A DNA stretch of 64,000 nt. Source: Chloroflexi bacterium HGW-Chloroflexi-6. Its GTDB lineage: Bacteria > Chloroflexota > Anaerolineae > Anaerolineales > Villigracilaceae. Where the stretch lies: the NCBI GenBank assembly GCA_002840685.1, contig PHBU01000003.1, positions 1-64,000 of the forward strand, given 5' to 3'. Below, piece by piece: positions 34,225 to 43,455 of this stretch (the stretch's first letter is position 1; each line of letters opens with the position of its first letter). The notes under the pieces were generated by a model. The model saw nothing but the letters and a program-made list of their open reading frames with translations, was not told the DNA's origin and searched no databases. The translations under genes and the position numbers were made by a program.

Positions 34225-35263
34225 AGCGCTCCTGACGCAAGACCCCGGCGCGGAAGTGTTGTGGGTCGGCGGTGTGGACGGAATCGAAGCCAGCCTGGTT
34301 GAACGGGCCGGTATTGCTTACGATTCCATCCCGGCGGCGGGTGTGCATGGCGTTGGCATAACGCGCCTGCCCAAGAACTTGCTGTCCATCATCAAGGGCT
34401 TTTTCGCCGCGCGCCGCATTCTCGAACAGTTCAAGCCCGACGCACTCTTCTTTACCGGCGGTTATCTGGCCGTGCCGATGGCCCTGGCCGGGTTGAAAAT
34501 TCCGTCCCTGTTGTATGTGCCAGACATCGAACCGGGTCTGGCCCTGCAAGCCCTGTCTTATTTTGCGTCACGCATCGCGGTGACAACAGAAGCTTCACGG
34601 ATGTTCCTTCGGCAACAGGGCAAAATCACTGCGACTGGCTACCCGGTGCGCTCTGAACTGGGCTCCTGGAACCGTAAGGATGCGCGCAAGAATTTCAATC
34701 TTAATGATGATTTGCCGGTTTTATTGGTGTTTGGCGGCAGCAAAGGCGCTCGATCCATCAATATGGCTTTGCTGGAACACCTGCCAGCCTTATTGGAGCA
34801 GATGCAGGTTGTTCATATCAGCGGCGAATTGGATTGGCCCGTAGTGCAGCAGAATGCAGCCAGCCTGGCAGGTAATCTGTCTGAACGTTATCACCCCTAT
34901 CCTTACCTTCACGATGAGATGGGAGCCGCCCTGGCTGCCGCCGACCTGGTCATTTCTCGTGCCGGAGCTTCGATTTTAGGCGAGCTGCCACTGTTTGGGC
35001 TGCCTGCCATTCTTGTCCCATATCCGCATGCCTGGCGCTATCAAAAGGTCAATGCAGATCACCTGGCCCAGCGTGGCGCAGCGTTGGTGATGGAAGACGC
35101 GAAGCTTAAGAGTGGTTTGTATCTGACCGTCGAAAAGCTGCTCGAAACGCCTGAAAAACTGGAATCGATGCGTAAAGCGATGCGCGAACTGCAGCAGCCT
35201 CGCGCCGCCGATGGAATTGCCAGCATCCTTTTGGACCTGGCCGGAGCAAACAAGCATGGTTAG
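34160..35263 (+). CDS. murG: lipid II synthase MurG
   Basis: A 367-residue GT-B glycosyltransferase that adds GlcNAc to lipid I. The first G-loop is CAGGTGGGVYPALAV and the UDP-binding C-domain carries VFGGSKGARSIN, VISRAGASILGELPLFGLPAILVPYP and QRGAALVM. The start is GTG at 34160 with GGAGAG upstream, 65 bp inside ftsW. The start is fixed by the G-loop, which begins eight residues in. The end overlaps the CvpA-like gene by 8 bp. Confidence 0.96.
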   Translation: MRYLICAGGTGGGVYPALAVHKALLTQDPGAEVLWVGGVDGIEASLVERAGIAYDSIPAAGVHGVGITRLPKNLLSIIKGFFAARRILEQFKPDALFFTGGYLAVPMALAGLKIPSLLYVPDIEPGLALQALSYFASRIAVTTEASRMFLRQQGKITATGYPVRSELGSWNRKDARKNFNLNDDLPVLLVFGGSKGARSINMALLEHLPALLEQMQVVHISGELDWPVVQQNAASLAGNLSERYHPYPYLHDEMGAALAAADLVISRAGASILGELPLFGLPAILVPYPHAWRYQKVNADHLAQRGAALVMEDAKLKSGLYLTVEKLLETPEKLESMRKAMRELQQPRAADGIASILLDLAGANKHG

Positions 35264-35789
35264 CCTGACTTTTATGTTTTGGATGTTTGTCGTCTTGTTT
35301 GGCATCATCGGCGCGATGCGCGGCTGGGCCAAGGAGCTTTTGGTTGCATTCAGCATGATCCTGGCCCTGGCTTTTATGCGCTTGCTTGAAAACTATGTGC
35401 CTTTTATTGCGAACATGGTTGCGAACCAGGCGGATGGCGGCATTTTTTGGATGCGCGTTCTGATCGTGCTGGTGCTGGTCTTTTTTGGCTATCAGTCGGT
35501 TGCCTTGCCGCGTTTTGCAAGCAAGGCTGCCCGTGAGAAATTGCAGGATATGCTGCTTGGTTTTGTCTTGGGCGCCTTCAACGGCTATCTGATCGTGGGC
35601 ACACTTTGGTTCTACCTCGACCAGGCTGGTTACCCCTTTCAGCAGTATATCTTGCCTCCCGATGGTTCTGCCATGGGAGAAGCCGCGCGCAACCTGGTAC
35701 CTTTCCTTGCCCCGCGATTGCTCGGAGAACCGGCCATTTATTTTGCGGTCATTCTGGCTTTCATTTTCGTTCTCGTGGTCTTCATTTAG
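35256..35789 (+). CDS. CvpA-like integral membrane protein
   Basis: A 177-residue protein with about four hydrophobic helices (FMFWMFVVLFGIIGAMRGWAKELLV and the C-terminal IYFAVILAFIFVLVVFI). The start of helix 1 followed by RGWAKEL resembles the RG(F/W)xxEL stretch of CvpA/colicin V production proteins. The ATG at 35256 overlaps the murG stop by 8 bp, so expression is tied to the cell-wall genes. CvpA proteins have been linked to envelope homeostasis in other bacteria. A role at the septum here is an inference. Confidence 0.65.
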   Translation: MVSLTFMFWMFVVLFGIIGAMRGWAKELLVAFSMILALAFMRLLENYVPFIANMVANQADGGIFWMRVLIVLVLVFFGYQSVALPRFASKAAREKLQDMLLGFVLGAFNGYLIVGTLWFYLDQAGYPFQQYILPPDGSAMGEAARNLVPFLAPRLLGEPAIYFAVILAFIFVLVVFI

Positions 35790-35798
35790 AAGGATGTC

Positions 35799-37196
35799 AT
35801 GACACACGTTCATTTGATCGGCATCGGCGGTAGCGGCCTTTCGGCCATAGCCCGGCTCCTGTTGGAGAGCGGTTATGTTGTCACGGGTTCAGACCGCGCG
35901 CTTTCGCCGCTGGCTGCCGATCTGCAATCGATAGGAGTGCGGGTCTACGTTGGGCATGAAGCCGGCCAGGTCAGCGGCGCGGATTTTGTTGTGCGCTCCT
36001 CCGCCATCCCTGATGACAACCCGGAAGTGCAGGCCGCGCTGGCAGCGGGCATCCCCGTTTACAAGCGGGCTGATTTCCTCGGCAAACTGATGGAAGGCAA
36101 AATCGGGATTGCGATCGCCGGGACGCACGGCAAAACCACCACAACCGCCATGATCGCCTGGATGTTGTCTGATTTGAAACTGGATCCGTCTTTTATTTCG
36201 GGTGGCGTTTTGAGCAATCTGGGCGTCAATGCCCGCGCAGGCAAAGGCGGAGCGTTTGTCATCGAAGCCGACGAATATGATCGCATGTTTTTGGGGTTAC
36301 AGCCTGTTTATGGGATTGTGACCAATATTGAGCATGACCACCCCGATTGTTACCCAACCCCGGCAGAATTCCAGGCCGCATTTGTTGAATTTGCATCTCT
36401 GATCCCCAAAAACGGGGCGTTGATTGCCTGCGCTGAAGACATGGGCGCGATCGAGTTGATGGCAGAAGCCCGACGCATGGGTAAACGTGTGGTCGGTTAT
36501 CGCATTTCGGCTGACGGACGCACCGAAGCCGGCGAGGGGGCGATAGCCCGTTCCCTGCGCCCCAACGCTGTTGGCGGCTTCACCTTCGATGCGGTTGTGC
36601 GCCTTTCGGGCCTGGTGCAATACATTTCTTCGATCGAATTGCGCGTGCCGGGACTGCATAACGCGCGTAACGCGCTGGCAGCGCTGACCGTTGCCGGATT
36701 GATGAACCTGACGCTCAAAGATGCCGCCCAATCCCTGGCAAAGTTTAGTGGCACGGGCCGACGTTTCGAGGTCAAAGGCGAAGCGAATGGCATCACCATC
36801 ATCGATGATTATGCCCATCACCCGACCGAGATCCGCGCTACTTTGTCTGCCGCTCGGGCGCGCTATCCCGGCAAACGGATTTGGGCGTGCTGGCAGCCGC
36901 ACACCTACTCGCGCACCCAGACCCTGTTCGATGAATTTGCGATTTCTTTCAACGATGCAGATGAAGTCGTGGTCAGCGAAGTTTATGCTTCGAGAGAAGC
37001 CCGGCAGGATTTTTCTGCCGAGCAGGTGGTCAGGGCCATGCGCCATCCGGCAGTCCATTTCATCGCTGAACTGGATGGAATAAAAGAATATTTACTTGAA
37101 TATTTGCGTCCCGGTGATGTTTTGCTGGTACTTTCGGCCGGGGACGCCGATAGGGTTAGCCGTCAGGTGCTTGCGACCTTGCAGCAACGCGGGTAG
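35799..37196 (+). CDS. murC: UDP-MurNAc--L-alanine ligase
   Basis: A 465-residue Mur ligase with the N-terminal dinucleotide-like fold HLIGIGGSGLSAIARLL, ATP loop GTHGKTTTTAM, central IEADEYDRMFL and IVTNIEHDHPDCY, and C-terminal IIDDYAHHPTEIRATLSAAR and WQPHTYSRT. It adds L-Ala to UDP-MurNAc, the first committed peptide step. AAGGATGTC precedes the ATG. It is 9 bp after the CvpA-like gene. Confidence 0.97.
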   Translation: MTHVHLIGIGGSGLSAIARLLLESGYVVTGSDRALSPLAADLQSIGVRVYVGHEAGQVSGADFVVRSSAIPDDNPEVQAALAAGIPVYKRADFLGKLMEGKIGIAIAGTHGKTTTTAMIAWMLSDLKLDPSFISGGVLSNLGVNARAGKGGAFVIEADEYDRMFLGLQPVYGIVTNIEHDHPDCYPTPAEFQAAFVEFASLIPKNGALIACAEDMGAIELMAEARRMGKRVVGYRISADGRTEAGEGAIARSLRPNAVGGFTFDAVVRLSGLVQYISSIELRVPGLHNARNALAALTVAGLMNLTLKDAAQSLAKFSGTGRRFEVKGEANGITIIDDYAHHPTEIRATLSAARARYPGKRIWACWQPHTYSRTQTLFDEFAISFNDADEVVVSEVYASREARQDFSAEQVVRAMRHPAVHFIAELDGIKEYLLEYLRPGDVLLVLSAGDADRVSRQVLATLQQRG

Positions 37197-37228
37197 CAGG
37201 TTCTCGTTATTTGGAAAGGCAGGAGAAA

Positions 37229-37426
37229 ATGTCTGATAAAACCAAACGCCAGTACGAATCAAATGTTATCGGTCTTCCGCCGCTTAAGATGGTATTGGGA
37301 TCCATTCCCGATCCCGACCCGGGCGAAGGACGCCGGCCATTTCGCGACTTTGCCAGTGAAAAGCCCGAAGAAGCCCGCAGCACGCTGGCAAAGCTGATCG
37401 GTCATTTGCAAGAAGGCAAGAAATAG
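37229..37426 (+). CDS. small uncharacterised protein in the dcw operon
   Basis: A 65-residue hydrophilic protein with strong AGGAG spacing to the ATG at 37229. The N-terminal half is proline- and glycine-rich (GLPPLKMVLGSIPDPDPGEG) and the C-terminal half is a charged helix (SEKPEEARSTLAKLIGHLQEGKK). No signal peptide, membrane helix or known domain is visible. It lies between murC and murB in a cluster where almost all genes overlap or abut, which supports real expression. Function unknown. Confidence 0.7.
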   Translation: MSDKTKRQYESNVIGLPPLKMVLGSIPDPDPGEGRRPFRDFASEKPEEARSTLAKLIGHLQEGKK

Positions 37427-37485
37427 CCACCAGGTTTTTGGAGCACGGAAGTAGAACTTCCGCACTCTAAAACAAAAGGAAAACC

Positions 37486-38391
37486 ATGCTCAACCTGTCT
37501 GCCCTGCGCGAACGTTTCGGAGAAAAGGCCCAAGAGAACGCCAGTCTTGCGCCCTATACCTCCGCGCGCATTGGCGGTCCGGCAGACCTGCTGGTGACCA
37601 TCAGCAGCGCCGATGAGCTGGCAGACGCCGTCCAGATTTGCTGGCGCGAGGCGCTTCCTTTCACCCTGCTTGGGGGTGGATCGAACATCCTGGTCAGCGA
37701 CAAAGGCCTGCGGGGCGTTGCGCTCCTGAACCGGGCCAAGGCGGTTGAATTCCGCGCGGGACCAGAACCAATCCTGTGGGCCGAATCGGGCGTTGTTTTT
37801 TCCAATCTGGCCCATCGCGCCGTGACAAAAGGCTTCTCAGGCCTGGAGTGGGCCGCGACCGTGCCGGGAACCTTGGGCGGGGCGGTCTATGGTAATGCCG
37901 GGGCTTTTGGCGGCGATATTGCCCGCGATCTGCTGCGCGCCGAAGTGTTGCTCGAATCGGGTCGCGCCTGGTGGCCGGTGGAATCGTTTGGGTATGGCTA
38001 CCGCACCAGCGTTCTCAAACGCGGCGAGCTACAGGCGGTGGTTCTGGCTGCAGAATTTAAGTTAAAAAATGCCCGGCCTGAAGAAATTAAGACTACAATT
38101 GACCAATTTGTTGCGCGTCGCAAGGCGACTCAGCCCCCCGGCGCGAGCATGGGGTCGATGTTCAAAAACCCGCCAGGTGATTTTGCCGGGAGATTGATCG
38201 AAGCCGCCGCCCTTAAGGGCACGCGCATTGGCAATGTGCAGATCAGCCCGGTACATGGAAATTTTTTCGTCAACGAAGGCGAAACCAGCGCCAGCGATGT
38301 ACTTGCCTTAATTCGCCTGGCGCAAGATGCAGTGATGCAAAAGTTTGGCGTTCAACTCGAACTCGAAGTTGAACTGCTTGGAGAGTGGTAA
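37486..38391 (+). CDS. murB: UDP-N-acetylenolpyruvoylglucosamine reductase
   Basis: A 301-residue FAD enzyme that reduces the enolpyruvyl group to give UDP-MurNAc. FAD-binding segments are LLGGGSNILVSDKGLRGV and WAATVPGTLGGAVYGNAGAFGGD. The active-site region is YGYRTSVLK and MGSMFKNPPG. Its length and C-terminal LIEAAALKGTRIGNVQISPVHGNFFVN fit the short, Gram-positive-type (type II) MurB. A small hairpin (CGGAAGT/ACTTCCG, 37446-37462) lies in the 59-bp spacer upstream. Confidence 0.95.
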   Translation: MLNLSALRERFGEKAQENASLAPYTSARIGGPADLLVTISSADELADAVQICWREALPFTLLGGGSNILVSDKGLRGVALLNRAKAVEFRAGPEPILWAESGVVFSNLAHRAVTKGFSGLEWAATVPGTLGGAVYGNAGAFGGDIARDLLRAEVLLESGRAWWPVESFGYGYRTSVLKRGELQAVVLAAEFKLKNARPEEIKTTIDQFVARRKATQPPGASMGSMFKNPPGDFAGRLIEAAALKGTRIGNVQISPVHGNFFVNEGETSASDVLALIRLAQDAVMQKFGVQLELEVELLGEW

Positions 38392-38392
38392 A

Positions 38393-39514
38393 GTGACTGA
38401 AACGACAGACCGCAAGATAACGGTAGCCGTCCTGTTTGGCGGACGTTCAGGCGAACATGAGGTTTCTCTCATGTCGGCCCGCTCGGTGCTGTCGGTGCTC
38501 GACCCGGCTCGCTACACCATTATCCAAATTGGCATCAGCCATCAGGGAGCCTGGTTGGGCGGCGAGAATGTGCTCGATGCGCTCGAAAAAGGTGACACGA
38601 GTGGTTTGCACCCGGTCTTCTTGAGCGCCGACCCAACCCGCCCGGGTTTGTTTTCCATCGCAGGCGGCCAAATAGAAAAAATAGCCGATATCGATGTTTA
38701 TTTCCCGGTTTTGCATGGCACTTACGGCGAAGACGGCACCCTTCAGGGCTTGCTCGAAATGGCCGATGTGGCCTATGTCGGCGCGGGTGTGCTCGGTTCT
38801 TCGGTCGGCATGGATAAGGCTCTCTTCAAAGATGTCATGCGCGCCAACGGCATTCCGGTGGTCGATTACATCACTGTTTTGCGTACTGAGATCGAAAACA
38901 AAATGGAAGATGTTGTGCGTCGCGCCGAAGCTTTGGCGGGTTACCCGCTGTTCGTCAAACCGGCCAACCTGGGCTCTTCGGTCGGGATCACCAAATGCCG
39001 CTCACGTTCAGACCTGATGGAAGGCTTGTTCGAAGCGGCTCAATATGATCGGCGCATTCTGATCGAGCGCGGCGTCAGTAACCCGCGCGAAATTGAGATA
39101 TCGGTGCTGGGGAACGATCAGCCGCAGGCTTCAGTCGCGGGTGAGATCATCCCTGGCGCAGATTTTTACTCATACGAGGCCAAATATATCCTCGATTCTT
39201 CTGCGCTGAACATCCCGGCCACGCTCAGTCCTGAACAGGCTGAAAGCGTTCGCCGCATAGCCATGCGGGCTTACAAAGCCTGCGATTGTTACGGCATGGC
39301 GCGTGCAGATTTTCTGCTTGAACCTGCAACCGGGGCGATTTACTTGAATGAGATCAACACGATCCCTGGTTTCACCAAGATCAGCATGTATCCAAAACTC
39401 TGGCAGGAATCAGGGCTGGCTTACCCCAGCCTGATCAACCGCCTGATCGAATTGGCGTTCGAACGTAAGGCGGAACGCGATCGCACCGTCCGTGAATTTC
39501 GGAGGCAGTCATGA
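38393..39514 (+). CDS. ddl: D-alanine--D-alanine ligase
   Basis: A 373-residue ATP-grasp enzyme making D-Ala-D-Ala for MurF. Typical stretches are VAVLFGGRSGEHEVSLMSA, VLHGTYGEDGTLQGLLE, GSSVGMDKALFK, YPLFVKPANLGSSVGI and YLNEINTIPGFTKISMYP. I chose the GTG at 38393, 1 nt after the murB stop codon and with GGAGAG upstream; an upstream in-frame ATG at 38345 lies inside murB. The stop overlaps ftsQ by 4 bp. Confidence 0.96.
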   Translation: MTETTDRKITVAVLFGGRSGEHEVSLMSARSVLSVLDPARYTIIQIGISHQGAWLGGENVLDALEKGDTSGLHPVFLSADPTRPGLFSIAGGQIEKIADIDVYFPVLHGTYGEDGTLQGLLEMADVAYVGAGVLGSSVGMDKALFKDVMRANGIPVVDYITVLRTEIENKMEDVVRRAEALAGYPLFVKPANLGSSVGITKCRSRSDLMEGLFEAAQYDRRILIERGVSNPREIEISVLGNDQPQASVAGEIIPGADFYSYEAKYILDSSALNIPATLSPEQAESVRRIAMRAYKACDCYGMARADFLLEPATGAIYLNEINTIPGFTKISMYPKLWQESGLAYPSLINRLIELAFERKAERDRTVREFRRQS

Positions 39515-40512
39515 GTCGAGACCCGGTTACCATTACCCGCGCCGAAGCAATCCGGCGCAGGCGGGAGGAACAAGAGCAGCGGCGGGAAGGCGCCACGCGC
39601 AAACGTTCCTCCACGCCCTTGCCAGCTTCTACGCGGATCAAGACGGAACGCCCTCCCCTGAGCGTGACACCTGCTTCGAAGGGTCGTCTGCGTCGCCGCT
39701 ATGACATTGCCATGAGTTCACCGTATGGACGCACTTCGCGCGGTGGCGGGCGGACACTTGAAATTCCGGCGATCACCTTGCCGCGCCTGAGTTACGGTCC
39801 GCGTTGGATTTCGTTCTTTTTCCTGGTAGCCTGCCTGGGCCTGATCTATGGCATGTACACCAGCAACATTTATCTGATAAACGAGATCACGGTTACCGGC
39901 AACCAGCGTATCCAGGTGGAAGAGTTGCAGGCGGTGCTGGGTGTTTGGAACCAACCCGCATTTACGATCAACCCGGCCCAGGTTGAATATAACCTTTTGG
40001 CTTCTTACCCTGAACTAATCAGTGTTCATGTTGAGGTTGGTTTGCCCGCTACGATTGTGATCGAGCTTCGCGAGCGAGTCCCGGTATTGTCGTGGCGGCA
40101 GAACGGGCAAGTGACCTGGGTCGATGCGGACGGTTACGCGTTCGCCCCGCGCGGTTCACTCGATGGGCTGGCAGCGGTCGAGGCCATGGGCCAGCCGCCC
40201 TTACCCGCCAATTTTGATGCTAACCAGAAACTCGGTGCGCGTCCTTTCCTGACCCCTGAACTGGCTCGCGCAATTACGGCTATGTCGCCAACCATGCCGG
40301 AGGGCGCAAGCCTGGTTTATGACCCTGAATATGGCCTTGGCTGGCAAGACCCGCTTGGCTGGCAGGTTTATTTTGGACACAGCGGCGAAGATATGCCCGT
40401 CAAGCTAAATGTATACCTGAGCATGGTGGAGTACCTGATGACGCGTGATATTCAACCCGCGCTGATCAGTGTCGAATACCCATCTGCACCTTTTTATCGC
40501 CTGGAAAACTAA
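39511..40512 (+). CDS. ftsQ: cell division protein FtsQ/DivIB
   Basis: A 333-residue bitopic membrane protein. A long basic cytoplasmic tail (about 1-95, rich in R and S) precedes one membrane helix (about 98-118, WISFFFLVACLGLIYGMYTS). A POTRA domain follows (about 123-195, INEITVTGNQRIQVEELQAVLG) and then the FtsQ beta domain (LSWRQNGQVTWVDADGYAFAPRG). It recruits and holds FtsL and partners in the divisome. The tail is longer than in E. coli FtsQ. Overlaps ddl by 4 bp. Confidence 0.93.
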   Translation: MSRDPVTITRAEAIRRRREEQEQRREGATRKRSSTPLPASTRIKTERPPLSVTPASKGRLRRRYDIAMSSPYGRTSRGGGRTLEIPAITLPRLSYGPRWISFFFLVACLGLIYGMYTSNIYLINEITVTGNQRIQVEELQAVLGVWNQPAFTINPAQVEYNLLASYPELISVHVEVGLPATIVIELRERVPVLSWRQNGQVTWVDADGYAFAPRGSLDGLAAVEAMGQPPLPANFDANQKLGARPFLTPELARAITAMSPTMPEGASLVYDPEYGLGWQDPLGWQVYFGHSGEDMPVKLNVYLSMVEYLMTRDIQPALISVEYPSAPFYRLEN

Positions 40513-40547
40513 CGGAGCGCCACACTCAACCTTTGGCAGAGGCTCTT

Positions 40548-41789
40548 ATGGATGATATCGTAGTCGGAATTGACGTTGGCACGACCAAAATCTGCACCTT
40601 GATCGCTCGTATCGAGGACGATGAAAACTTGCGCATCATGGGTGTGGGTCTTGAGCCCTCCGAAGGAATCCGCAAGGGTGTCATCGTTGACTTAACGACC
40701 GCTTCGCAGGCCATTGCCCGTTCCGTTTCCAAAGCGGAGCAAACCTCGGGTTTGAAAATCGACTCAGCCCTGGTCAGCCTGGCTGGCGCGCACGTCTCCT
40801 CGATCAACAGCCGGGGCGTGGTCGCCGTTACCGAGGACGTGGTCAGCGAACTCGATGTGGAACGCGCCCTTGACGCCGCCCGCGCGGTGGCCATCCCCAA
40901 CAGCCGCGAGATCATCCACGTTATCCAGCGCGGATTTGTGCTCGATGGTGAAGATGGCATTCACCAGCCGATCGGGATGCACGGTTACCGGCTCGAAGTC
41001 GAAGCCCATGTCATCACTGCTGCTTCGGCAACGGTCGAGAATATTCGTCAGGCGGTTGCCAGCGCCGGGGTCGAAGTGGCCCAGTTTGTGCTCAATCCGC
41101 TGGCCTCTGCCGAAGTGGTCCTGACCGACACCGAACGCCAGATGGGCGCTGTCGTTTGCGATATTGGCGGCGGCACAACCGACCTGGCTATCTATGTCAA
41201 CGGCGACGTCTGGCACACGATGGTTTTGGCAGTCGGCGGCAACCACATCACGGCTGACATTGCGCATGGCTTGCGCCTGCCCATCAACCAGGCCGAAGAT
41301 GCCAAAAAACAATATGGACATTCCCTGCGCACCGAGGTCATGGCCGATGAGTCCTTTACTGTTACGCCTTTTGGTGAAGATCAGCCGGTGCGCATTAAAC
41401 GTCAGGAAATGACCCACATCATCGAAGCCCGTGTCGAAGAAATGTTCGACCTGTGCCTGCAAGAGATCAAGCGCTCTGGCTACGATGGGCTTTTGCCCGC
41501 CGGAATGATCCTGACGGGCGGCGTCAGCCTGCTGCCCGGCATTCGTAACCTGGCCACCCGCGTACTGGGCATGCCCGTGCGCACCGCCCAGCCCGAAAAA
41601 CTGCTTGGGCTGGCCGACAAACTTAATTCACCAGCTTACTCCACCAGCGTGGGGTTGTTATACTGGGCCGCGGCCTTGCAATCGCTTCCCGCAGGCGATG
41701 GGTCGCGCCGGAAGATGCGCACACAGCAGAAAGGAGAAAACCAAAGTTGGAACACAATGAAAAATCTGCTAAAACGTCTGCTTCCGTAA
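40548..41789 (+). CDS. ftsA: cell division actin-like protein FtsA
   Basis: A 413-residue actin-like ATPase that anchors FtsZ to the membrane. It has the phosphate-1 loop [15 protein letters not shown], the phosphate-2 loop [13 protein letters not shown] and the adenosine motif [13 protein letters not shown]. The extreme C-terminus ([13 protein letters not shown]) is the expected amphipathic membrane-targeting helix. The ATG at 40548 has AGAGG upstream; a TTG 15 bp earlier is less likely. It ends 89 bp before the chosen ftsZ start. Confidence 0.96.
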   Translation: MDDIVVGIDVGTTKICTLIARIEDDENLRIMGVGLEPSEGIRKGVIVDLTTASQAIARSVSKAEQTSGLKIDSALVSLAGAHVSSINSRGVVAVTEDVVSELDVERALDAARAVAIPNSREIIHVIQRGFVLDGEDGIHQPIGMHGYRLEVEAHVITAASATVENIRQAVASAGVEVAQFVLNPLASAEVVLTDTERQMGAVVCDIGGGTTDLAIYVNGDVWHTMVLAVGGNHITADIAHGLRLPINQAEDAKKQYGHSLRTEVMADESFTVTPFGEDQPVRIKRQEMTHIIEARVEEMFDLCLQEIKRSGYDGLLPAGMILTGGVSLLPGIRNLATRVLGMPVRTAQPEKLLGLADKLNSPAYSTSVGLLYWAAALQSLPAGDGSRRKMRTQQKGENQSWNTMKNLLKRLLP

Positions 41790-41878
41790 ACATAAAAGCG
41801 CAGCAAAAACTGCGCGCCAGCCAAAACATCGGTAATTTAGAAAACAATGAAGATTTAGCACTCCAGGAGGAACAAATT

Positions 41879-43084
41879 ATGGAACCCAACAAAAATGCAG
41901 AAACCTTTGCCCGTATCAAGGTTGTTGGTGTGGGCGGCGGCGGTACCAATGCCGTTAATCGTATGATCGAAGAAGGCATTCAAGGCGTGGAATTTGTGGC
42001 TGTCAATACCGACGCCCAGGCCTTGATGCTTGCCAGGGCTGCCAACAAGGTGCGCATCGGTGAAAAACTGACCCGCGGCTTGGGGGCAGGCGGCAACCCC
42101 GACACCGGGCGCAAATCGGCTGAAGAATCGGCGGAAGCCCTGTATGCCACCCTGAAAAATGCGGATATGGTTTTCGTCACCGCTGGTTTGGGCGGCGGCA
42201 CCGGAACCGGCGCAGCCCCGATTGTGGCCCAGATCGCCAAAGAATGCGGCGCGCTGACCATTGGCGTTGTGACCCGTCCCTTCACCTTTGAAGGCGCCAA
42301 GCGCCAGCAATCGGCTGAAGCGGGTATGGATGCCCTGAAAGAACATGCCGACACCCTGATCGTCATCCCCAACGACCGCCTGCTCCAAATTGTGGACAAG
42401 CGCGCCAGCCTGAATGACGCCTTCCGTATGGCAGATGATGTCCTGCGCCAGGGTATTCAAGGTATTTCTGAGCTCATCACCGTGCCCGGTCTGATCAACC
42501 TGGATTTTGCTGATGTCAAGGCGATCATGTCCGAAGGCGGCGCAGCGCTCATGGCGGTTGGCCGCGCCTCGGGCGACGAACGCGCCCGCAATGCCGCCGA
42601 ACAGGCGATTTCGAGCCAATTGCTCGACATCACCATCGATGGCGCGCGCGGCGTGTTGTTCAATGTCACCGGCGGCCCGAACATGACCTTGTTCGAAGTC
42701 AACCAGGCGGCAGCCATCATCCGCGAAACCTCGCACCCCGATGTCAACATGATCTTCGGTGCGGTCATCGATCCCAACATGGGCGACGAAATCCGCATTA
42801 CGGTCATCGCCACCGGGTTCGAACGCGCCGGTATTCCGCGCCGGATTGTGGAACGCCCTGCGTCGGGATATTCTGACTCGCAGCGTCCGTCGGTCGTGCA
42901 GTTGCAGCGTCCGGCTGAAATGGCTATTTCGATCAACAGCTCGGCTTCGCAGCAGTCCGCCCACGCGCAGCCCATCCCTGTTCAGCTGCCGGTTCAACCG
43001 TCTGCGCCCCAACCTGAATTCAAGCCCCAGACAACCTACCAGGAAGACCTCGATATTCCGACCTTCCTGCGCAACCGGCGATAA
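41879..43084 (+). CDS. ftsZ: cell division tubulin-like GTPase FtsZ
   Basis: A 401-residue FtsZ. The tubulin signature [13 protein letters not shown]-terminal [17 protein letters not shown] and synergy loop [13 protein letters not shown] are intact. A variable linker is followed by the conserved C-terminal peptide [10 protein letters not shown], which binds FtsA and other partners. The ATG at 41879 has AGGAGG 8 nt upstream. The frame stays open from 41747 inside ftsA, but that part is unlike FtsZ. This is the last gene of the operon, with a terminator about 150 bp downstream. Confidence 0.98.
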   Translation: MEPNKNAETFARIKVVGVGGGGTNAVNRMIEEGIQGVEFVAVNTDAQALMLARAANKVRIGEKLTRGLGAGGNPDTGRKSAEESAEALYATLKNADMVFVTAGLGGGTGTGAAPIVAQIAKECGALTIGVVTRPFTFEGAKRQQSAEAGMDALKEHADTLIVIPNDRLLQIVDKRASLNDAFRMADDVLRQGIQGISELITVPGLINLDFADVKAIMSEGGAALMAVGRASGDERARNAAEQAISSQLLDITIDGARGVLFNVTGGPNMTLFEVNQAAAIIRETSHPDVNMIFGAVIDPNMGDEIRITVIATGFERAGIPRRIVERPASGYSDSQRPSVVQLQRPAEMAISINSSASQQSAHAQPIPVQLPVQPSAPQPEFKPQTTYQEDLDIPTFLRNRR

Positions 43085-43235
43085 TTTTGCTGGTTTGGTT
43101 GTGACAATTTGGGTTTGATTTTGCGGATCATCCGGTCTTCCTGATTTCCTGCTGGCAATCGGTGGATGTTCCTTGTGTGCTGTCTGTTTGCTTTGCCCGT
43201 TACCAATTGATCGTCCAACCTCCTGGACTTAATAA

Positions 43236-43270
43236 AAAAGACGCGCCTGCGGGGGCGCGTCTTTTATTTA
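43236..43270. terminator. bidirectional terminator after ftsZ
   Basis: A 12-bp perfect stem (AAAAGACGCGCC 43236-43247 with GGCGCGTCTTTT 43254-43265) is flanked by A-rich and T-rich tracts. It lies between convergent ftsZ and the exported-protein gene at 43285, so it can stop both. The remainder of 43085-43284 holds nothing else I can identify. Confidence 0.9.
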
Positions 43271-43284
43271 ATGCGGTTGGATCT

Positions 43285-43455
43285 CTATCCGGGGGTGGCC
43301 GTGGCAGTTGCTGTTGGCGTAGCCGTGTTTGTGGAAGTAGGCGTTGCTGTAGCGGTGGCGGTGGCAGTCGATGTAGCGGTTGATGTCGCTGTGGCAGGAA
43401 CGGTTGTAGCGGTCGCTGTTGCCGGGACAGTGGTAGCAGTAGCTGTTGGGCCGCC
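43285..43455 (-). repeat. low-complexity repeat encoding the Thr/Ala tail
   Basis: Degenerate 6-bp units of the GTNGCN type encode alternating Thr-Ala/Pro (ACAGCCACGGCC-like on the coding strand). The stretch lies at the 3' end of the Ig-domain gene and is prone to length change by slippage. Confidence 0.7.

Noticed and set aside
41747..41878. N-terminal extension of ftsZ starting inside ftsA
   Set aside because: The extra 44 residues do not resemble FtsZ, whereas the ATG at 41879 has AGGAGG at ideal spacing and gives the family N-terminus.
41855..43012. Minus-strand open frame (385 codons) opposite ftsZ
   Set aside because: Antisense shadow of a clear ftsZ; no start signal and no protein-like features.
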